In this document: piece by piece, positions 32,085 to 43,468 of the stretch | How the letters are laid out: the number at the start of each line of letters is the position of its first letter | Numbering within the stretch: position 1 is the first letter of the stretch | NCBI RefSeq assembly: GCF_028769735.1 | Contig: NW_026992295.1 | Span: forward strand, 118,706-182,705 | Length of the DNA stretch: 64,000 nt | Source of the DNA: Zonotrichia leucophrys gambelii | Taxonomy: Eukaryota > Chordata > Aves > Passeriformes > Passerellidae | Direction: 5' to 3' | Translations under genes and position numbers: made by a program | The notes under the pieces: generated by a model | The model's input: the letters and a program-made list of their open reading frames with translations, nothing else | What the model was told of the DNA's origin: nothing | Databases searched by the model: none

Positions 32085-32500
32085 TAACGGCCTCCAGGGG
32101 AGATATCTTCTGTTAATGGGCCATTAAGTGTCACTGCAGGACTGATAAAATTCCATCATCCCATTGTGGGATGCTCTGCCGAGGTGGAGGATCCAAGCAT
32201 TCCTACCTGGATATAAGCTGAGGCTTTCAACACCAGGAGCATCTTGCCTACTGGATTCCCAGAGGACAAGAGCTCCATAACCACCACTGGACCTTCAGGG
32301 GAAGACCAGACCCTTCTGCAGGATCACTGCTTTGAGAGAGTCACGTTCATCACTCCAACAGGACTGCAGCCACCATTAAATGTGACTGCTGCCAACACCC
32401 TGACCAACAGGGTGTCAGGTTATATCCTGACTCTCTCAGTTTAAGGCAGTGTTTCTGTATCATTGCCTTGATCTAAATTTTCTTATTAAATTGAAAATCT
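32085..32500 (+). repeat. Inner inverted repeat, right copy
   Basis: Partner of 29,950-30,380. It ends with a CTTATTAAATTG sequence shortly before zinc-finger gene B. Confidence 0.6.
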
Positions 32501-32547
32501 GGTTTAGACCCTCCCCAGGTTTGCCTTAAAACCAGTTAAAAGACAAT

Positions 32548-33680
32548 GTGCCACCACTTGTTTTCTTCCCTAAAAAGGATTTCCTATTCCCAAACCTTGA
32601 CTCAATGAAGGAGGAGGCTGTGAGGAAGAGGAAAGAGCCCTGGGATACCCAGGCAGGTGAGAAGGAAGTCAGTGCCCTTTTCCCCCTCTCTCCTGCTCCA
32701 GCTCCCAGCCCAGCACAGCCCCTGGCTGCAGGACAACCCCGGTGCCAACCCCATCTGGCTGGAGATGCACTGGAGGGATCTCCTTCCCCTTCCCTCTGGC
32801 ATGGAGGCAAATCCCATCCTCTCCTTGTCCTTCCTCCCCCAGGGAAGGAACTGAGGATGGAGACCAGGGAGGAAAAATCTCCATGGAAAAACCTTGTGAA
32901 AGAGGCCATTTTGAATGACTCTAGTGCACAGGAATCCAACAGGGAAGAAAAACCTCAGACATCCCCCATGAGAAGGGGCTCCAAACCCAGCCCAGGGTGC
33001 TCTGAGGAAGAACGACCTACCCTGTACCAGGAAGGTGGACAGAGCTTCAGCCAGAGCTCAGAGCTGGTGGCCCATGAGCACCTTCATCATGGGCAGAAGG
33101 CCCACAAGTACTTGCAGTGTGGGAAGAGCTTCAGCGGAGCAGCACCCTGATCAGCCACCAGATGATTCACACAGGGGCATGGCCATACGAGTGTGGGGAG
33201 TGTGGGAAGGGCTTCAGCAACAGATCCACCCTTGTGACCCACCAACGCATCCACACGGGAGAGAAGCCCTACGAGTGTCCCAAGTGCCAGAAGAGGTTTC
33301 AGAGCAGCTCTCACCTCCTCCGCCACCAGCGAATTCACACAGATGTGAGGCCCTTCCACTGCCCCGACTGTGGAAAGGGCGTCAAGCGCAGCTCCCACCT
33401 CATCAGCCACCAGTGCATCCACACTGGAGAGAGGCCCTACAAGTGTCCCCAGTGTGGGAAGAGGTTTCAGGCCAGCTCCAGTCTACTCCTGCATGAGCGC
33501 ATTCACACGGATGAGAGGCCCTTCCACTGCCCCGACTGCGCGAAGGGATTCAAGCACAACTCCACCCTCGTCACCCACCGGCACCTCTATGCTGAGGAGA
33601 GGCCCTACGAGTTTCCCCAGTGTGGGAAGAGCTTCACCAGCAGCTCTCCCTTGACCAGACACCAACGGAGGCACCAGTAA
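32548..33680 (+). pseudogene. C2H2 zinc-finger gene B (frameshifted)
   Basis: Inverted copy of gene A. The N-terminal region (from about 32,590, Glu/Lys/Pro-rich) and the first half-finger are in one frame to 33,150. The other six fingers are in a second frame to 33,680. The break is at about 33,135 in finger 1 (a Ser-Phe-Ser-Arg context read as Ser-Phe-Ser-Gly), consistent with loss of one C. Fingers 2-5 keep all ligands. Finger 6 lost the last His and finger 7 has Phe for its first Cys. Both copies are thus disabled in finger 1 by independent lesions. Confidence 0.85.
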
Positions 33681-33849
33681 GGGAAGCCCGGGAAATGCTC
33701 CAATTGCAGGAAGAGCTTCATGCACCACTCCAGCTTCATCCCCCATGAGAGGATCCACGTTGGGCAGAGCCCTGGTGACCCACATTCAGTGATCTGTGCT
33801 GGGAGGACACCTGGCTGGTTATCCTTTTGGTTTAGCCCCAATTTCCTCT

Positions 33850-34784
33850 TGATTTTTCTTTATCACTTAAAACCACCTGAAATAGGACTAAAAAGAAAGA
33901 AATTTATCAAAAATATATAAAGTTCCATCAGTTAACAATTACTTGACTAGGAATTTATGGGTTTGGGACATATTCTGGAAGATTTGTGGATTCTTGGGGG
34001 ATTTCGGCAAATGTTCTCCATATCCTTGCACTCCAGAATTCCAGACAGGTTGGTATGTCACCTCAAAATGATTCAATCCCATTGAAAACACCTCGATTTT
34101 ACCCAAAATTGCTCAATCCATGTAAATACGCCTTATTCTCACATAAGAAAAACTCAGTCCCATGCCAAATCTACTTGATTCCACAGTCTCCAGGGTGAAA
34201 TGGATTGGAAGGAGATTGGGAGAAGTGGGATCCAAATTTGAGGGTGTGGGATTGAGAATGTGTAGGTCTGGGTGCATGTGATCTATTTTGATAGTAATGA
34301 AATTTCAGAACTATTGATTTCTGTCCCATTCCTTTTCAGTCAGTTCTGGTCTGTTTTTCAGAGTGCCACCTTCTCAGCTTATTGTGTTTGTGTCCTCCTT
34401 TCTCTCCTGCCTCTCTTTGCCTGCTCTGTTTCTCTTTCAGTGACTCTCTTGACCCAGGGCAGATCCCACCAACGACCCTGCCCTGATTTAATTCCCAATC
34501 CACGAGCTACAACAACCATGGGTGAAGTTATGAAGGCTGGCAGTGAAATGTCACTGTAAGATCTTGCTCCACTTGGCCTTTGGCTCCTTCTTAAGAGCTT
34601 TGCCTTCAAGGGCAGGAACATCTTTTCCTGGCTGGGAACTGCCATTCCAGCCCCTGGGAGTGTGTGCCGTGGATCCCAGAGGGGCATTCCCGAGGCTCCC
34701 AGGGAGCTGCTCCTGCCGTGCCTCCCAAGGAGCTGTGCAGGGCCAGGGGACAAGGTCCAGCAGCTCTGTTGGTTCTGCGGTGCC
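33850..34784. other. No recognised gene
   Basis: Mixed sequence with a run of T/C-rich words near 34,310-34,430. No ORF, LTR end or tandem period that I can support. Confidence 0.4.
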
Positions 34785-35210
34785 ACAAGGGCCCCTGGGT
34801 CCATGGGTTTCTGTACTGTCAACAGCAGTTCCTTGGTTCCCATGATGCCCTGCTGTGTCACCATGGATATTTGGTGCCATGAAGTTCTTCAGTGTCACAA
34901 TGGCCTCCCTCACTCCATGAGCTTCTGCAGTGTCCAAATGGCCTCCTTGGATGGGCAGTGTCACCATGGACCATTGGCTCCATGCAGCCCCGCTGGGTGA
35001 CCATGGACACCTTGGTTCCATGAGGTTCTGGGGGTGTCTCCATGGTCTCCTTGGATCCACAGTGTCACAATGGACCACTGGATCCATGTGGCCCTGCTGT
35101 GTCACCATGGCCCCTTGGGTCCATGGGACCCCAGGGTCACAATTGGCTCCTTGCTTCCACGTGACCACCTCAGTGCCAAAATGGCCCCTTCATTCCATGA
35201 GGAACACAAA
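34785..35210 (-). repeat. 37-38-bp minisatellite, array D (in the spacer)
   Basis: About eleven units in the reverse orientation, the same as the left arm, with no mirror array in the left half of the spacer. Confidence 0.8.
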
Positions 35211-35684
35211 AGTTTTGTAGGAACATGGAGCAAATCCTGCTGAACACACCTGGGAACGTCTGTTTGCATTCAAGAGAGAGGTTAAAGGTGAGGATGGCAA
35301 CAGCAGCTTCCATCTACAACACAGGTCCAGGGAAAGGACAGGGATAGAGAATTCATCTGCAAGACTCAGAGAATTCTGCTTCCAGAGATCATTTCTGCTC
35401 ACACTCCTTCTCGTTTGGAGAAAGGTGACACCATTCCAGGCAGCCTGGACTGAGCAGGTGGTTCCTGAGTGGGGTTTGTTGTTCAGGAAAACTGCTCAGG
35501 CTTTTCCATTCTTTCCTTCCCAACAGGAAAACTTCTCCTGGGCCTATGTGCAGGCAGAGCCCTGAGGAGAGAAGTGGGACATGGTGCAATGGGCTGGACA
35601 TGGAGCTGCAGAGCTCAGGGGACAAGGTTCTGCTTCAGGGCACAGGGATGTCAGTGCCAGGTGGGCCATGTCAGACATGGTGAG

Positions 35685-36262
35685 GCTGGGGGTGAGGAGC
35701 AGCTTGTCCAAATAGGGTCAGCCCTCAAGGGGCTCATTCTTCTCTGTGCCCAGACCTCCTAAGGAGACATTCAGCATCAAGGTTACCTGCGGAATGCTTC
35801 TATCAGCTCTTCCCTGATCTGGAAAATAAAAAATACTCACTTGATGAAAGAAAAAAAGTATGAGGTGCATTTTGAAACCTTTTCCTTAACAGAACTCCAA
35901 ACTGAACTCCAATCAGCTGCCAAAGCCCTGGACAGAAGGAAGGAAAGGAGAGAGGGAGGGAGGCAGGCAGGAAGGAAGGAAGGAAAAGAGCTCCTGAGGG
36001 CTTTCTGTATTTTGATGATCCCCACAGTGGATTTGGGGCTGGGTCCAGGAGCCTCAGGCACACAGAGAAGGCTGAAGAAGCTTGTCAAGAAGTCAGCAGC
36101 AAAACTCCAAGCCCCTTGGAGCATGGCTGGGCCCCATTGAGGGCAGGGATTGCCAAAGGCTCCCCAGGAACTGGTGAGAGCAGATCCTTGAGACCAGGAC
36201 TGCAGGGAGCCCAAGGCTCTGAGCAGGGAACTGCAATGCTGAGCAAGGCCTGGGCTGGCTGG
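35685..36262. repeat. Dispersed repeat, copy 2
   Basis: Direct-orientation match of 13,395-13,943, including the GAGGTGCATTTTG and TTTGGGGCTGG segments. It carries an extra (GGAA)n-rich stretch near 35,935-35,990. Confidence 0.75.
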
Positions 36263-36387
36263 GGGAACAGAAAGGCCAAGCCCTGAGCCCAGCCTGGGAC
36301 AGCAGGGCCTGTCCCTCACGGGTGGCTCGGGGCTGTTTGTGGGGCAGTGGGATGTGAGGGGCAGCAAGGACAAATGTCATAAACCTG

Positions 36388-36462
36388 TGTGACACTGCAG
36401 ATCCTCATGGAACCAAGGGGCCAGTGGGACACTGTGAGGCCTCATGGAAACTGAGGAGCCTG
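36388..36462 (+). repeat. 37-38-bp minisatellite, two units
   Basis: Two units (GTGACACTGCAGATCCTCATGGAACCAAGGGG-type) isolated between a dispersed repeat and a SINE. The sequence was too long to quote whole. Confidence 0.7.
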
Positions 36463-36580
36463 CAGGGCTGGAACACCCCAAAACACTGAAATGCTGGGGG
36501 ATAACCAAAGCTTCCTTTCCTTCAGTTTGGTGCACAGGAGAAACACCAACCAGATATTCTCAGCATGGGCAGATGCAAAG

Positions 36581-36708
36581 AACATTCTTGGTAGGAAGGG
36601 ACCCACGAGGACCATCAAGTCCAGCTCTTAAGTGAATGGCCCACACAGGGATTGAACCCACAGCCTCAGTGATACCAGCACCATGCTCTAATCAACTGAG
36701 CTAAGAGG
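36581..36708 (-). mobile_element. tRNA-Ile-derived SINE with CR1-like tail (TguSINE1-like)
   Basis: On the minus strand a tRNA-like head has box A (TAGCTCAGTTG, 36,693-36,703) and box B (GGTTCAATCCC, ending at 36,648). It is followed by GAGCTGGACTTGATGGTCCT and a GGGTCCCTTCC tail like the CR1 3' end. This is the pattern of the passerine TguSINE1 family. The head has lost the tRNA fold, so it is not a working tRNA gene. Confidence 0.85.
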
Positions 36709-36796
36709 TCAAAATGACACCAAATTTTACTGGCAAAATATGGACAGTCAAGGAATTTTGGCAAAGGGTTTAACCTAAAAACCTTTAACGCTTAAG

Positions 36797-36991
36797 ATGC
36801 TTAGTTACCCAAAAATGTTCCAGGTAAGTAGGATTAGAAGGAGAAGAAATAGTGAACATCAGAAAGACAGAAGATCTATAGAAAGACACTCACATAGGTA
36901 CCAACGGCTTGGGCTCCAGTGTCACCAATGGAAGAACCCCTGGAGAAGGCAGGATCCAGACCATGGGCTGGTCTTGTGCTCTGGCTTTTAA
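36797..36991 (+). other. Small conserved frame with splice donor (right arm)
   Basis: Mirror of 23,313-23,504. ATGTTCCAG followed by GTAAGT keeps a strong donor, and the Arg-rich frame remains open over about 64 codons. No known product. Confidence 0.4.
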
Positions 36992-37019
36992 CACCCTGGG
37001 CCTTCATGGGTCCGCCCCT

Positions 37020-37260
37020 GGGGTGGGACTGCCAGTTGCTTGTCCAATCAGAGTCAGGCTAGGCACCAGCTGTTACTGTGTGATTGATTGACAGCTCAGC
37101 CAATCACAGTGAGGTTGGCACACCATCTGCTGTGTGATTGACAGCTCTGCCAGGCCATGACTAGGGGTGGGGCTCTGTCCCACCACGAACCAAAGCCTGA
37201 CCCGGCCCTGGCCACACACGCGTATTCCAAACATCCCAGGGTATCTTGGGACATCGATCT
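37020..37260. promoter_or_regulatory. CCAAT-box-rich segment (right arm)
   Basis: Mirror of 23,040-23,310, with CCAATCA near 37,045 and 37,099 and two TGTGATTGA words. Regulatory role is inference. Confidence 0.4.
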
Positions 37261-37289
37261 CATCCAGCCTATGACAGCGACCCGAGTGA

Positions 37290-37605
37290 CAATATGGAAC
37301 CTCATGGAGCCATGAGTCACTTGTGCCAATACGGGTCCAAGGACACTAGGGAACCTTATGGAATCGAGGAGATCATTGTGCAACTCAGGGGCCCTATGGG
37401 CGCAAGGGTCAGTAATCAAACACTGGGGTCCATAGAAACAAGGAGCTATGGTGACACAGCAGGGCTGCATGGAGCCAAGGGAACCCTGTGACTCTGTTGG
37501 GGCTCATGAAACCAAGAAGCCATTGTGACACTGCAAGACTTCGTGGAATCAAGGAGACCGTTGTGACAGTGTGGGGAACCATTTAAAAAAAGGGAACATG
37601 GAACA
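37290..37605 (+). repeat. 37-38-bp minisatellite, array E
   Basis: About eight forward-orientation units. Mirror of array C. Confidence 0.8.
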
Positions 37606-37919
37606 GGTTTGCCTGGTTTGGCCTCCTGGGGAGTGTCTGACAGGTCCCACTGAATTTGACATGCCAAGGGCCACTTCCCATTTGACCGTGAAGCACTGGG
37701 GCTCTGTGCTTTCCTTCCTGTGGAAAAGAACTCTCTTTCTTGTCTAGGCTCACATGGCCAAAATTAGGATTCTACCTCTAAAATTCCCTATATTCAAGGG
37801 TTACTCTCCAAAAAAATCTACCAATACAGTCAAGTCTTGCCAGCCTTGGCCTCTGGTGACTGCCTCTCATCTGACCCTGCACCACTAGGGCTCACTTGTT
37901 TCCTTCCTATGGAGACCAT
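37606..37919. repeat. Companion satellite unit (right arm, inner)
   Basis: Mirror of 22,376-22,689. Confidence 0.75.
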
Positions 37920-38650
37920 TGTGACACTGCAGCGTGTTGTGGGGCCAAAGGGCATTGTTACACTGTAGGAACCTGTGGAACCAAGGGGATCATTGTGACA
38001 CTGTGAGTACCATGGATCCAAGGGGCCACTGTGACACTGTGGGGTCTTGAGGAGCCATGGAGACCATTGTTACACTCGGGAGCCTTCTGAATAGCAGGGC
38101 ATCATAGTGACACTGCAGAGTACCATGGATGCAATGGACCATTGTGACGCTGTGGGGCCTCATGGAACCAAGGACATCATTGTGGGTCTGGTGGGCCTCA
38201 TGGTCCCAAGGGGCCAGTGTGAAGCAGTGGGGCTCTGTGGAACCAAAGGGCTGTTGTAATCCTGCAGGGCACCGTGAATCTGTGGAGAGCTTTGCAAGGC
38301 CCCATGGAACCATGGAGACCATTGTGACACTGTGGGGCCCCATGGAACCAAAGGAACATTGTGATCCTGCAGGGGCTCATGGAAGGAAGGGGCCATTGTG
38401 ACACTATGGGAACTTGTGGTACCAAGAGGATCATTGTTGCACTACTGGGCCCCAATGGAACCAAGGGGCCATGGTGATAAAGAGAGGCTTCATGGAACCC
38501 AAAGACCATTACGACACTGTGGGGCCTTGTGGAACCATAGATACCACTGAGATCCTTAAGGACTTGTGTAACCAAGGGGCCATTATGACATCTGAGGGAA
38601 TCATGGAAGCAAGGAACCATTTGACACTGCAGGGCCCTCTGGAAGCAAGG
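37920..38650 (+). repeat. 37-38-bp minisatellite, array F
   Basis: About 19 units, forward orientation. Mirror of array B. Confidence 0.85.
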
Positions 38651-38728
38651 GAACATGAAATAGGTATGACTGCCTTGGTCTCCCAGGGGTTACCTGACAG
38701 GTCTGCCTGACCTTGGAATGTGGAAGGC

Positions 38729-39351
38729 TGTCCGGTTTATCTCGGCTGTTTGAGGGGCCTGAAAAGGCTCTGGAGGTGGCCCGGAGGTGGCCTTGACGCA
38801 GCCCGCGTATCAAAGGACGAGAAGAGGCTTCAGTTCTTCTTTCTGGTTTTATGTTTATTAATTATTTATCTAAAAGATGTTCTTTCAGCCAAACAGAGAT
38901 CTGCTCAGCAGTCAGCCATGGGCACACTGCCTCTCCCTCCGGGGCAGGCACCTATCTTTATACCCTTTGCTACGTATACAATATTTATCATTTTTCCCCA
39001 ATACCATCTATTGTTATAACTCGGTGTACTCTTAGTAATAACCAATAGAAAGGTGCCACCGTGGCCAAAGAAGATGGAGGAGAGAAGGAAGAAGAAGGAG
39101 GACAGGACACACCCCAATTCCTCCATCTTGCTCCTCTAAACCCCCCTGTACATAAACCCCAAATCCTGTTTCTCACCCTCTAATTAACTAATCCCTTCAC
39201 CATTCACCCGGTGAAGCCCTCATCCTTGTCGTCTCCTGTGCAGGGTTAAAGTCCTGCCACCAGACACTTCTGGCAACATTCCAGGACTCCCGAGACCCCC
39301 AAAGTGGTCTCGGAGGCTCAGAATTCAGGGCTGAGATTTTGAGATCCGACA
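38729..39351 (-). mobile_element. Solo LTR, class II type, inserted in a companion unit
   Basis: 623 bp reading TGTCGGATC...CCGGACA on the minus strand, flanked by an exact 6-bp duplication GAAGGC (38,723-38,728; 39,352-39,357). A minus-strand AATAAA is at 38,854-38,859. The mirror site in the left arm (21,538-21,550) is uninterrupted, so the insertion postdates the inverted duplication. Confidence 0.92.
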
Positions 39352-39784
39352 GAAGGCCACTCTCATCTGCCCCTGAAACACTGGGGCTCTGGGCTTTCCT
39401 TTTTATGGAAAAGAACTGTCCATTTTTTACAGGGGTCCATGGCCAAAATTTGGATTCCACCTCCAAATTTCTGTGTATGCAAAGATTGCTGCCAGACAAA
39501 ATGTGCCAGGACAGACAGGTTTGGCTAGTGTTTAACTCCTCAGTGCCACATTCACCTATTTTCCGAATACTGGAAAGGGCTCTGTGCTATTCTTTGTATG
39601 GAAAAAATCATCCTTCTCCAGGCACAAATGTCTGAAATTAGGATTCCACATTCATAATTTTGAATATCCAAGGGTTGCTCCGAGCAAACCTGACAGGACA
39701 GACAGGTCAGGCTTGCCTTGGCCTCTGGTGGTTGCCGTTCATCAGCTGCTGAAACATGGGGGGTCCATGGCTTTCTTCCTATGG
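39352..39784. repeat. Companion satellite unit (right arm, outer)
   Basis: Two copies of the companion unit. Mirror of 21,123-21,540. Confidence 0.75.
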
Positions 39785-39940
39785 AGACCAATGTGACATT
39801 TGGGAGCCCTGTGAAATGAAGGAGCCATTGGAACACTGCAAAGCACCATGGATCCAAGGGACATTGTGACACTGTGGAGCCTCGTGGAACCAAGGACATC
39901 ATTGTGGCTCTGTTGGGCTGCATGGTCCCAAGGGACCATT
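39785..39940 (+). repeat. 37-38-bp minisatellite, array G
   Basis: Four units abutting the LTR. Mirror of array A. Confidence 0.75.
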
Positions 39941-39952
39941 GCAAATCAGCAA

Positions 39953-40387
39953 TGTGGGAGTTAGCCCAGCTGTAACTCAGAGTCAGCCAGATTTTACCCC
40001 AAAAGAACTGGGTGTGAGTTTCAAGTCCTAGGAATCATTCTTTTAACTTAGGGTGAGCTTGAGAAATCCCCCATAAGCCTTTAGTGTTGTTATGCTAAGT
40101 TGTCCAAGTTCTACTCCCCTATTGGTTTATTGGTTACTTATTTCTTCTATATGATTATTGTTCTAGTTTTCTAGCCCCAAATGTCTATGTTGTTGCTTCC
40201 TCCTTGACTCAGGTTTTAGGATCCAGCCCTTGTACTGTGCTGGACTTCTCCATGTGTATTGTTTTTCACCCTGTTATTAAAGTTCCTTTTAAAAAACCCC
40301 GTTGATCCTGCTCCTTTTCTTTTTCACCACCCTCGCCCTGAATTCAGGGAACCAGAGAGGTTTATTGCAGCCACCCTCATTGGGACA
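39953..40387 (+). repeat. ERVK LTR (right arm)
   Basis: About 435 bp (TGTGGGAGTTAGCC...ATTGGGACA), with ATTAAA in TTATTAAAGTTCC as probable polyadenylation signal. Mirror of 20,520-20,954. Confidence 0.78.
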
Positions 40388-40389
40388 TT

Positions 40390-40407
40390 TGGCGCCCAAA
40401 CAGGGAC
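40390..40407 (+). other. tRNA-Lys-type primer-binding site (right arm)
   Basis: TGGCGCCCAAACAGGGAC, two bases after the LTR, is a near-perfect tRNA-Lys primer site and supports class II assignment. Confidence 0.85.
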
Positions 40408-40739
40408 CACAACGTTCAGTGCTCCCTGTGTCAGTCACGTCAGCTGGGGTTAGCTGATGGATAGGTCAGTGCTCCCTGGGATTTTGGATTGCGCCAGGCT
40501 CGGCAGATTCATCGTTGCTTCAAGGGATCTTGGCCAGGATCAGCAGGGACAATGACGGTTTCACCTGCACAGGATTGCAGGTGGTTTTGGGGAAATACAA
40601 GACATTCATTGACCTTTTAGTCACTGTGTTTTTACAGTATGACCCATGTCCCATAATTAATTTGGAGTGTTCCAGTGGCTCTTCCCCATTAGCAAGAAAG
40701 AGACAAATGGGCACCAGATGTTCAAGTAGAAAGGAGTAT

Positions 40740-41710
40740 ATATGGATGCTTTCATTCTCACTAATCGTGATGAAATATTTTAAAGAACAAATTAAAATCA
40801 ATCATGAGGTGGATCATTAAAAATTTTCCAGATCCTCTGCTGATGAAATCCATACCACTGAATTTTAGGACTCAGTGGGAGTTAAACTGTACAATTTTGA
40901 TCAAAGGGACCCATTGCACCCGCGATGCTCCCCATCTTCCACACCACACTATAACCACAAGCAGTGTGTTGAAAACTCAATCGTTGGTAACTCCTAACTC
41001 GGGAACTCCCTCAAACCTGCCTTTCTCAAACCTTTAATGATGGTCCAAGATGGCAATGGCCATGCTTCTTGGACATCATGCCCTGGAGACTCAAGACGAA
41101 CAGCCAAAATATGGCTCAGGAGCCTGACCACCTCCCTCCATCTTGGCTCCTCCACTTCCTGCTGCCACAACTTTTTGCCTCTGCCCTGAAAGAACCTCCA
41201 GACTCCACCCCACAACTGCGGGTACTGCACTCACTGTCAATCATTCCCTCTCCACCCTGGACCATGCCTCCAGTTAGAAGGAGACTGCAAATAGCCTCAA
41301 ATTCTCATGCCCTGTTTATAATGAAAAGGGGGCAGAATCCCAGTATCACCACTGTTTGCAGGAAATCAAGGATCTTTGTATCTAAGACATAGAAGCACTT
41401 ACCTTGCTTAAATGACCTAATGAGGGCCATGTTAACAGCACATTTTAACCATCCTATGATTTTAAAAATATTTATGTTGTTGTCATTTTACAGATATACA
41501 CCTTGGTGGGAAGAGGCAATGGAAGTGTTTATTATGCTAATAGCAATGACTATGATAAAATAATGAGGCAAGGGCAGAATTGACAACGCAACCATCATAG
41601 CTGGAGAAGGACAACACAGGCTACCAGATTATCAAGCAGCAGGTATCCCTAGAGAAGTATTGGATGATATCAAAGAGATGGCTTTGCAAGCTTTAATCCC
41701 GGTATTGGAT
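40740..41710 (+). pseudogene. ERVK gag fragments (right arm)
   Basis: Mirror of 18,929-20,170. The matrix-like Arg-Trp-Ile-Ile-Lys-Asn-Phe segment is near 40,804 and the capsid-like Gly-Glu-Gly-Gln segment is near 41,600. Several stops and frame changes. Confidence 0.7.
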
Positions 41711-41739
41711 GGTAGCATCCCCAATTTGGACTGCCTTGG

Positions 41740-42090
41740 GTGGCTGCAGCTAAAGCTTTAGGACCATTAGACCATCTTGGGTGCCTGTTAAGTAAGCAAA
41801 CCAATGCTACCTCCCTCACAATGAGTGGCCTGCTCTCAGACACAGAGACCATCAGACATGCCACCTTGCAGAACAGTGATAGAGTTTTTACTCTGGGCAC
41901 ATGGGCATGGCTGTGTAGACTCTGAGGGCATGTGTTGCATGAACCTCTCCAGCCACAGCGAGTCAATCCACAAGAGCATTCAGGTACTGAAGGAAGGGTT
42001 CAAGAAGCTTCAAGTGGAAAACAAAGACTGGTTCAATAAACTCTTCCAATCCAAGGGACTAAAGGGTTGGATGATGTCTAGCTAAAACAG
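41740..42090 (+). pseudogene. ERVK env transmembrane fragment (right arm)
   Basis: Encodes a TM ectodomain piece with a clear Cys-x6-Cys-Cys motif (His-Gly-Cys...Gly-Met-Cys-Cys), a covalent SU-TM-type signature found in gamma- and some avian retroviral envelopes, followed by a heptad-like stretch. A frame change lies upstream near 41,870. It is joined to gag by the same pol deletion as the left arm. Confidence 0.75.
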
Positions 42091-42179
42091 GACATTTAAC
42101 TCTCTTAGTGGTTGTTCTTGTATTGTTAATTTTCCCATGATTGTTTGAATGCTTTTAGAAAGTCTTACAAAATTCTTTC

Positions 42180-42650
42180 AGTTCCATCTTTGTTTTAAAA
42201 CAGAAAGGGGGAAGATATCCAACACAGGCTCCTCATGGACATCTTGGACAACAGAATTGGAGGCCAGGATGGCACAAACACCTCTCAGACACTCACTTTT
42301 GGAAGGAAATTTCTTTAAAAGTACCTAAAAGTTTACTTAAATCCATAAAGTACCTCAAAAACCTTGAGTATCTCAAGGCATTAATGAGCCCCACTGAGTG
42401 TCAGTACAAAGCTCTCCAGGGACTCATTAAAGCAGATAACTGGAGCCATGATTGCACAAACCTCTCACACAGTGTGTATCAAAAGGGAAACACCAAGTAC
42501 CTTAAAATAACTGAAGTACCCTGTAGTATTAATGAGCCCCATTGAGTGTTGTTACTGAGAAAGCCTCTCTAGGGAATAATTAAAGCAGATAATTGGAGGC
42601 CATGATTGCACAAACCTCTCAGAGACTCCAAGGCAAAAGCCAAACCCAAA
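42180..42650. repeat. ~150-bp tandem repeat (right arm)
   Basis: Mirror of 17,980-18,430. About three units with ATGATTGCACAAACCTCTCA and AAGTACCT-AAA words. Confidence 0.7.
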
Positions 42651-43139
42651 GTCCTTTGAAAAACCTGCAGTCCCTGCAGGGAGCATTAAGGAGCCCCCAG
42701 GGCCATTGCTGAGCAAGGCTCCCCAGGGACTCCTTCCAGCAGATCCTTGAGGCCACTGGGATGTGGGCTAGGGGAGGATGCTGAGGGCAGGACAAGGGGC
42801 TGACAGTGCCCAGCCTGGCTGGGGCTGTGCCAGGAGGCCCCAGGGCCTCAGGACAAGGTGTCTCCTCACAGCCCTTGGTGGCACAGACCCTGCTGCTGTG
42901 GCCCAGGGCACCAAGACTTGGCTTCTCTTTGTCCCCACCTGTCATCACTGCCTCCAGTTCTCTGCTCTGCCTGGGGCCTGGGGACACTTTCTCATTTGTG
43001 CTCCTCAGTGGGACCCATTAAAAGTCCAAGAAACTTTGGAGTTGGATTCTGCCTTGGAGTTCTGGAGAGGTTTCTTCAGCTCCCTCTCAGGGACTGATGC
43101 TCAGGGCCTGAGCACAAAGCCCCAGAGGCTCATTAAAGT

Positions 43140-43468
43140 CCTGGTGCTGTGTCTGTGCTGCTGAGCTGGGCTGGGCTCCTGGCACAGAGGCAGCTCCTGG
43201 TAACCAAGAAGAGCTTCAAAAGCACATTTCTCTTGATGAGCAGCTCTTCTGCCAGCCCAGCAGGGCTGGGGCACTGCCTGCAGCCACCCCGGGCACAGCA
43301 CAGAGGCACAGAGAGCTTCAATCAGTCAGGGCTGGGAAGGTGCTGACAAGTGCCTGGGGCACAATCACTGCCAGCCCTTGGCACAGGAACCTCTGGCTGC
43401 AGGACAATGCAGCTGCAGCTCCTGGAGCCATCTCCTAAAGCTGGAACATCCCAATGCCTGCAGACCCT
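43140..43468 (+). other. Putative 5' non-coding exon of the right OR copy
   Basis: Ends CAGACCCT followed by GTGAGTAC. Mirror of 17,194-17,530. The acceptor for the coding exon (TTTTCTTACAG) ends at 44,253, giving an intron of about 785 bp against about 1.5 kb in the left copy. Confidence 0.5.

Noticed and set aside
36640..36710. A tRNA-Ile gene
   Set aside because: Boxes A and B are present, but the acceptor stem does not pair and a CR1-like tail follows, so it is a SINE.
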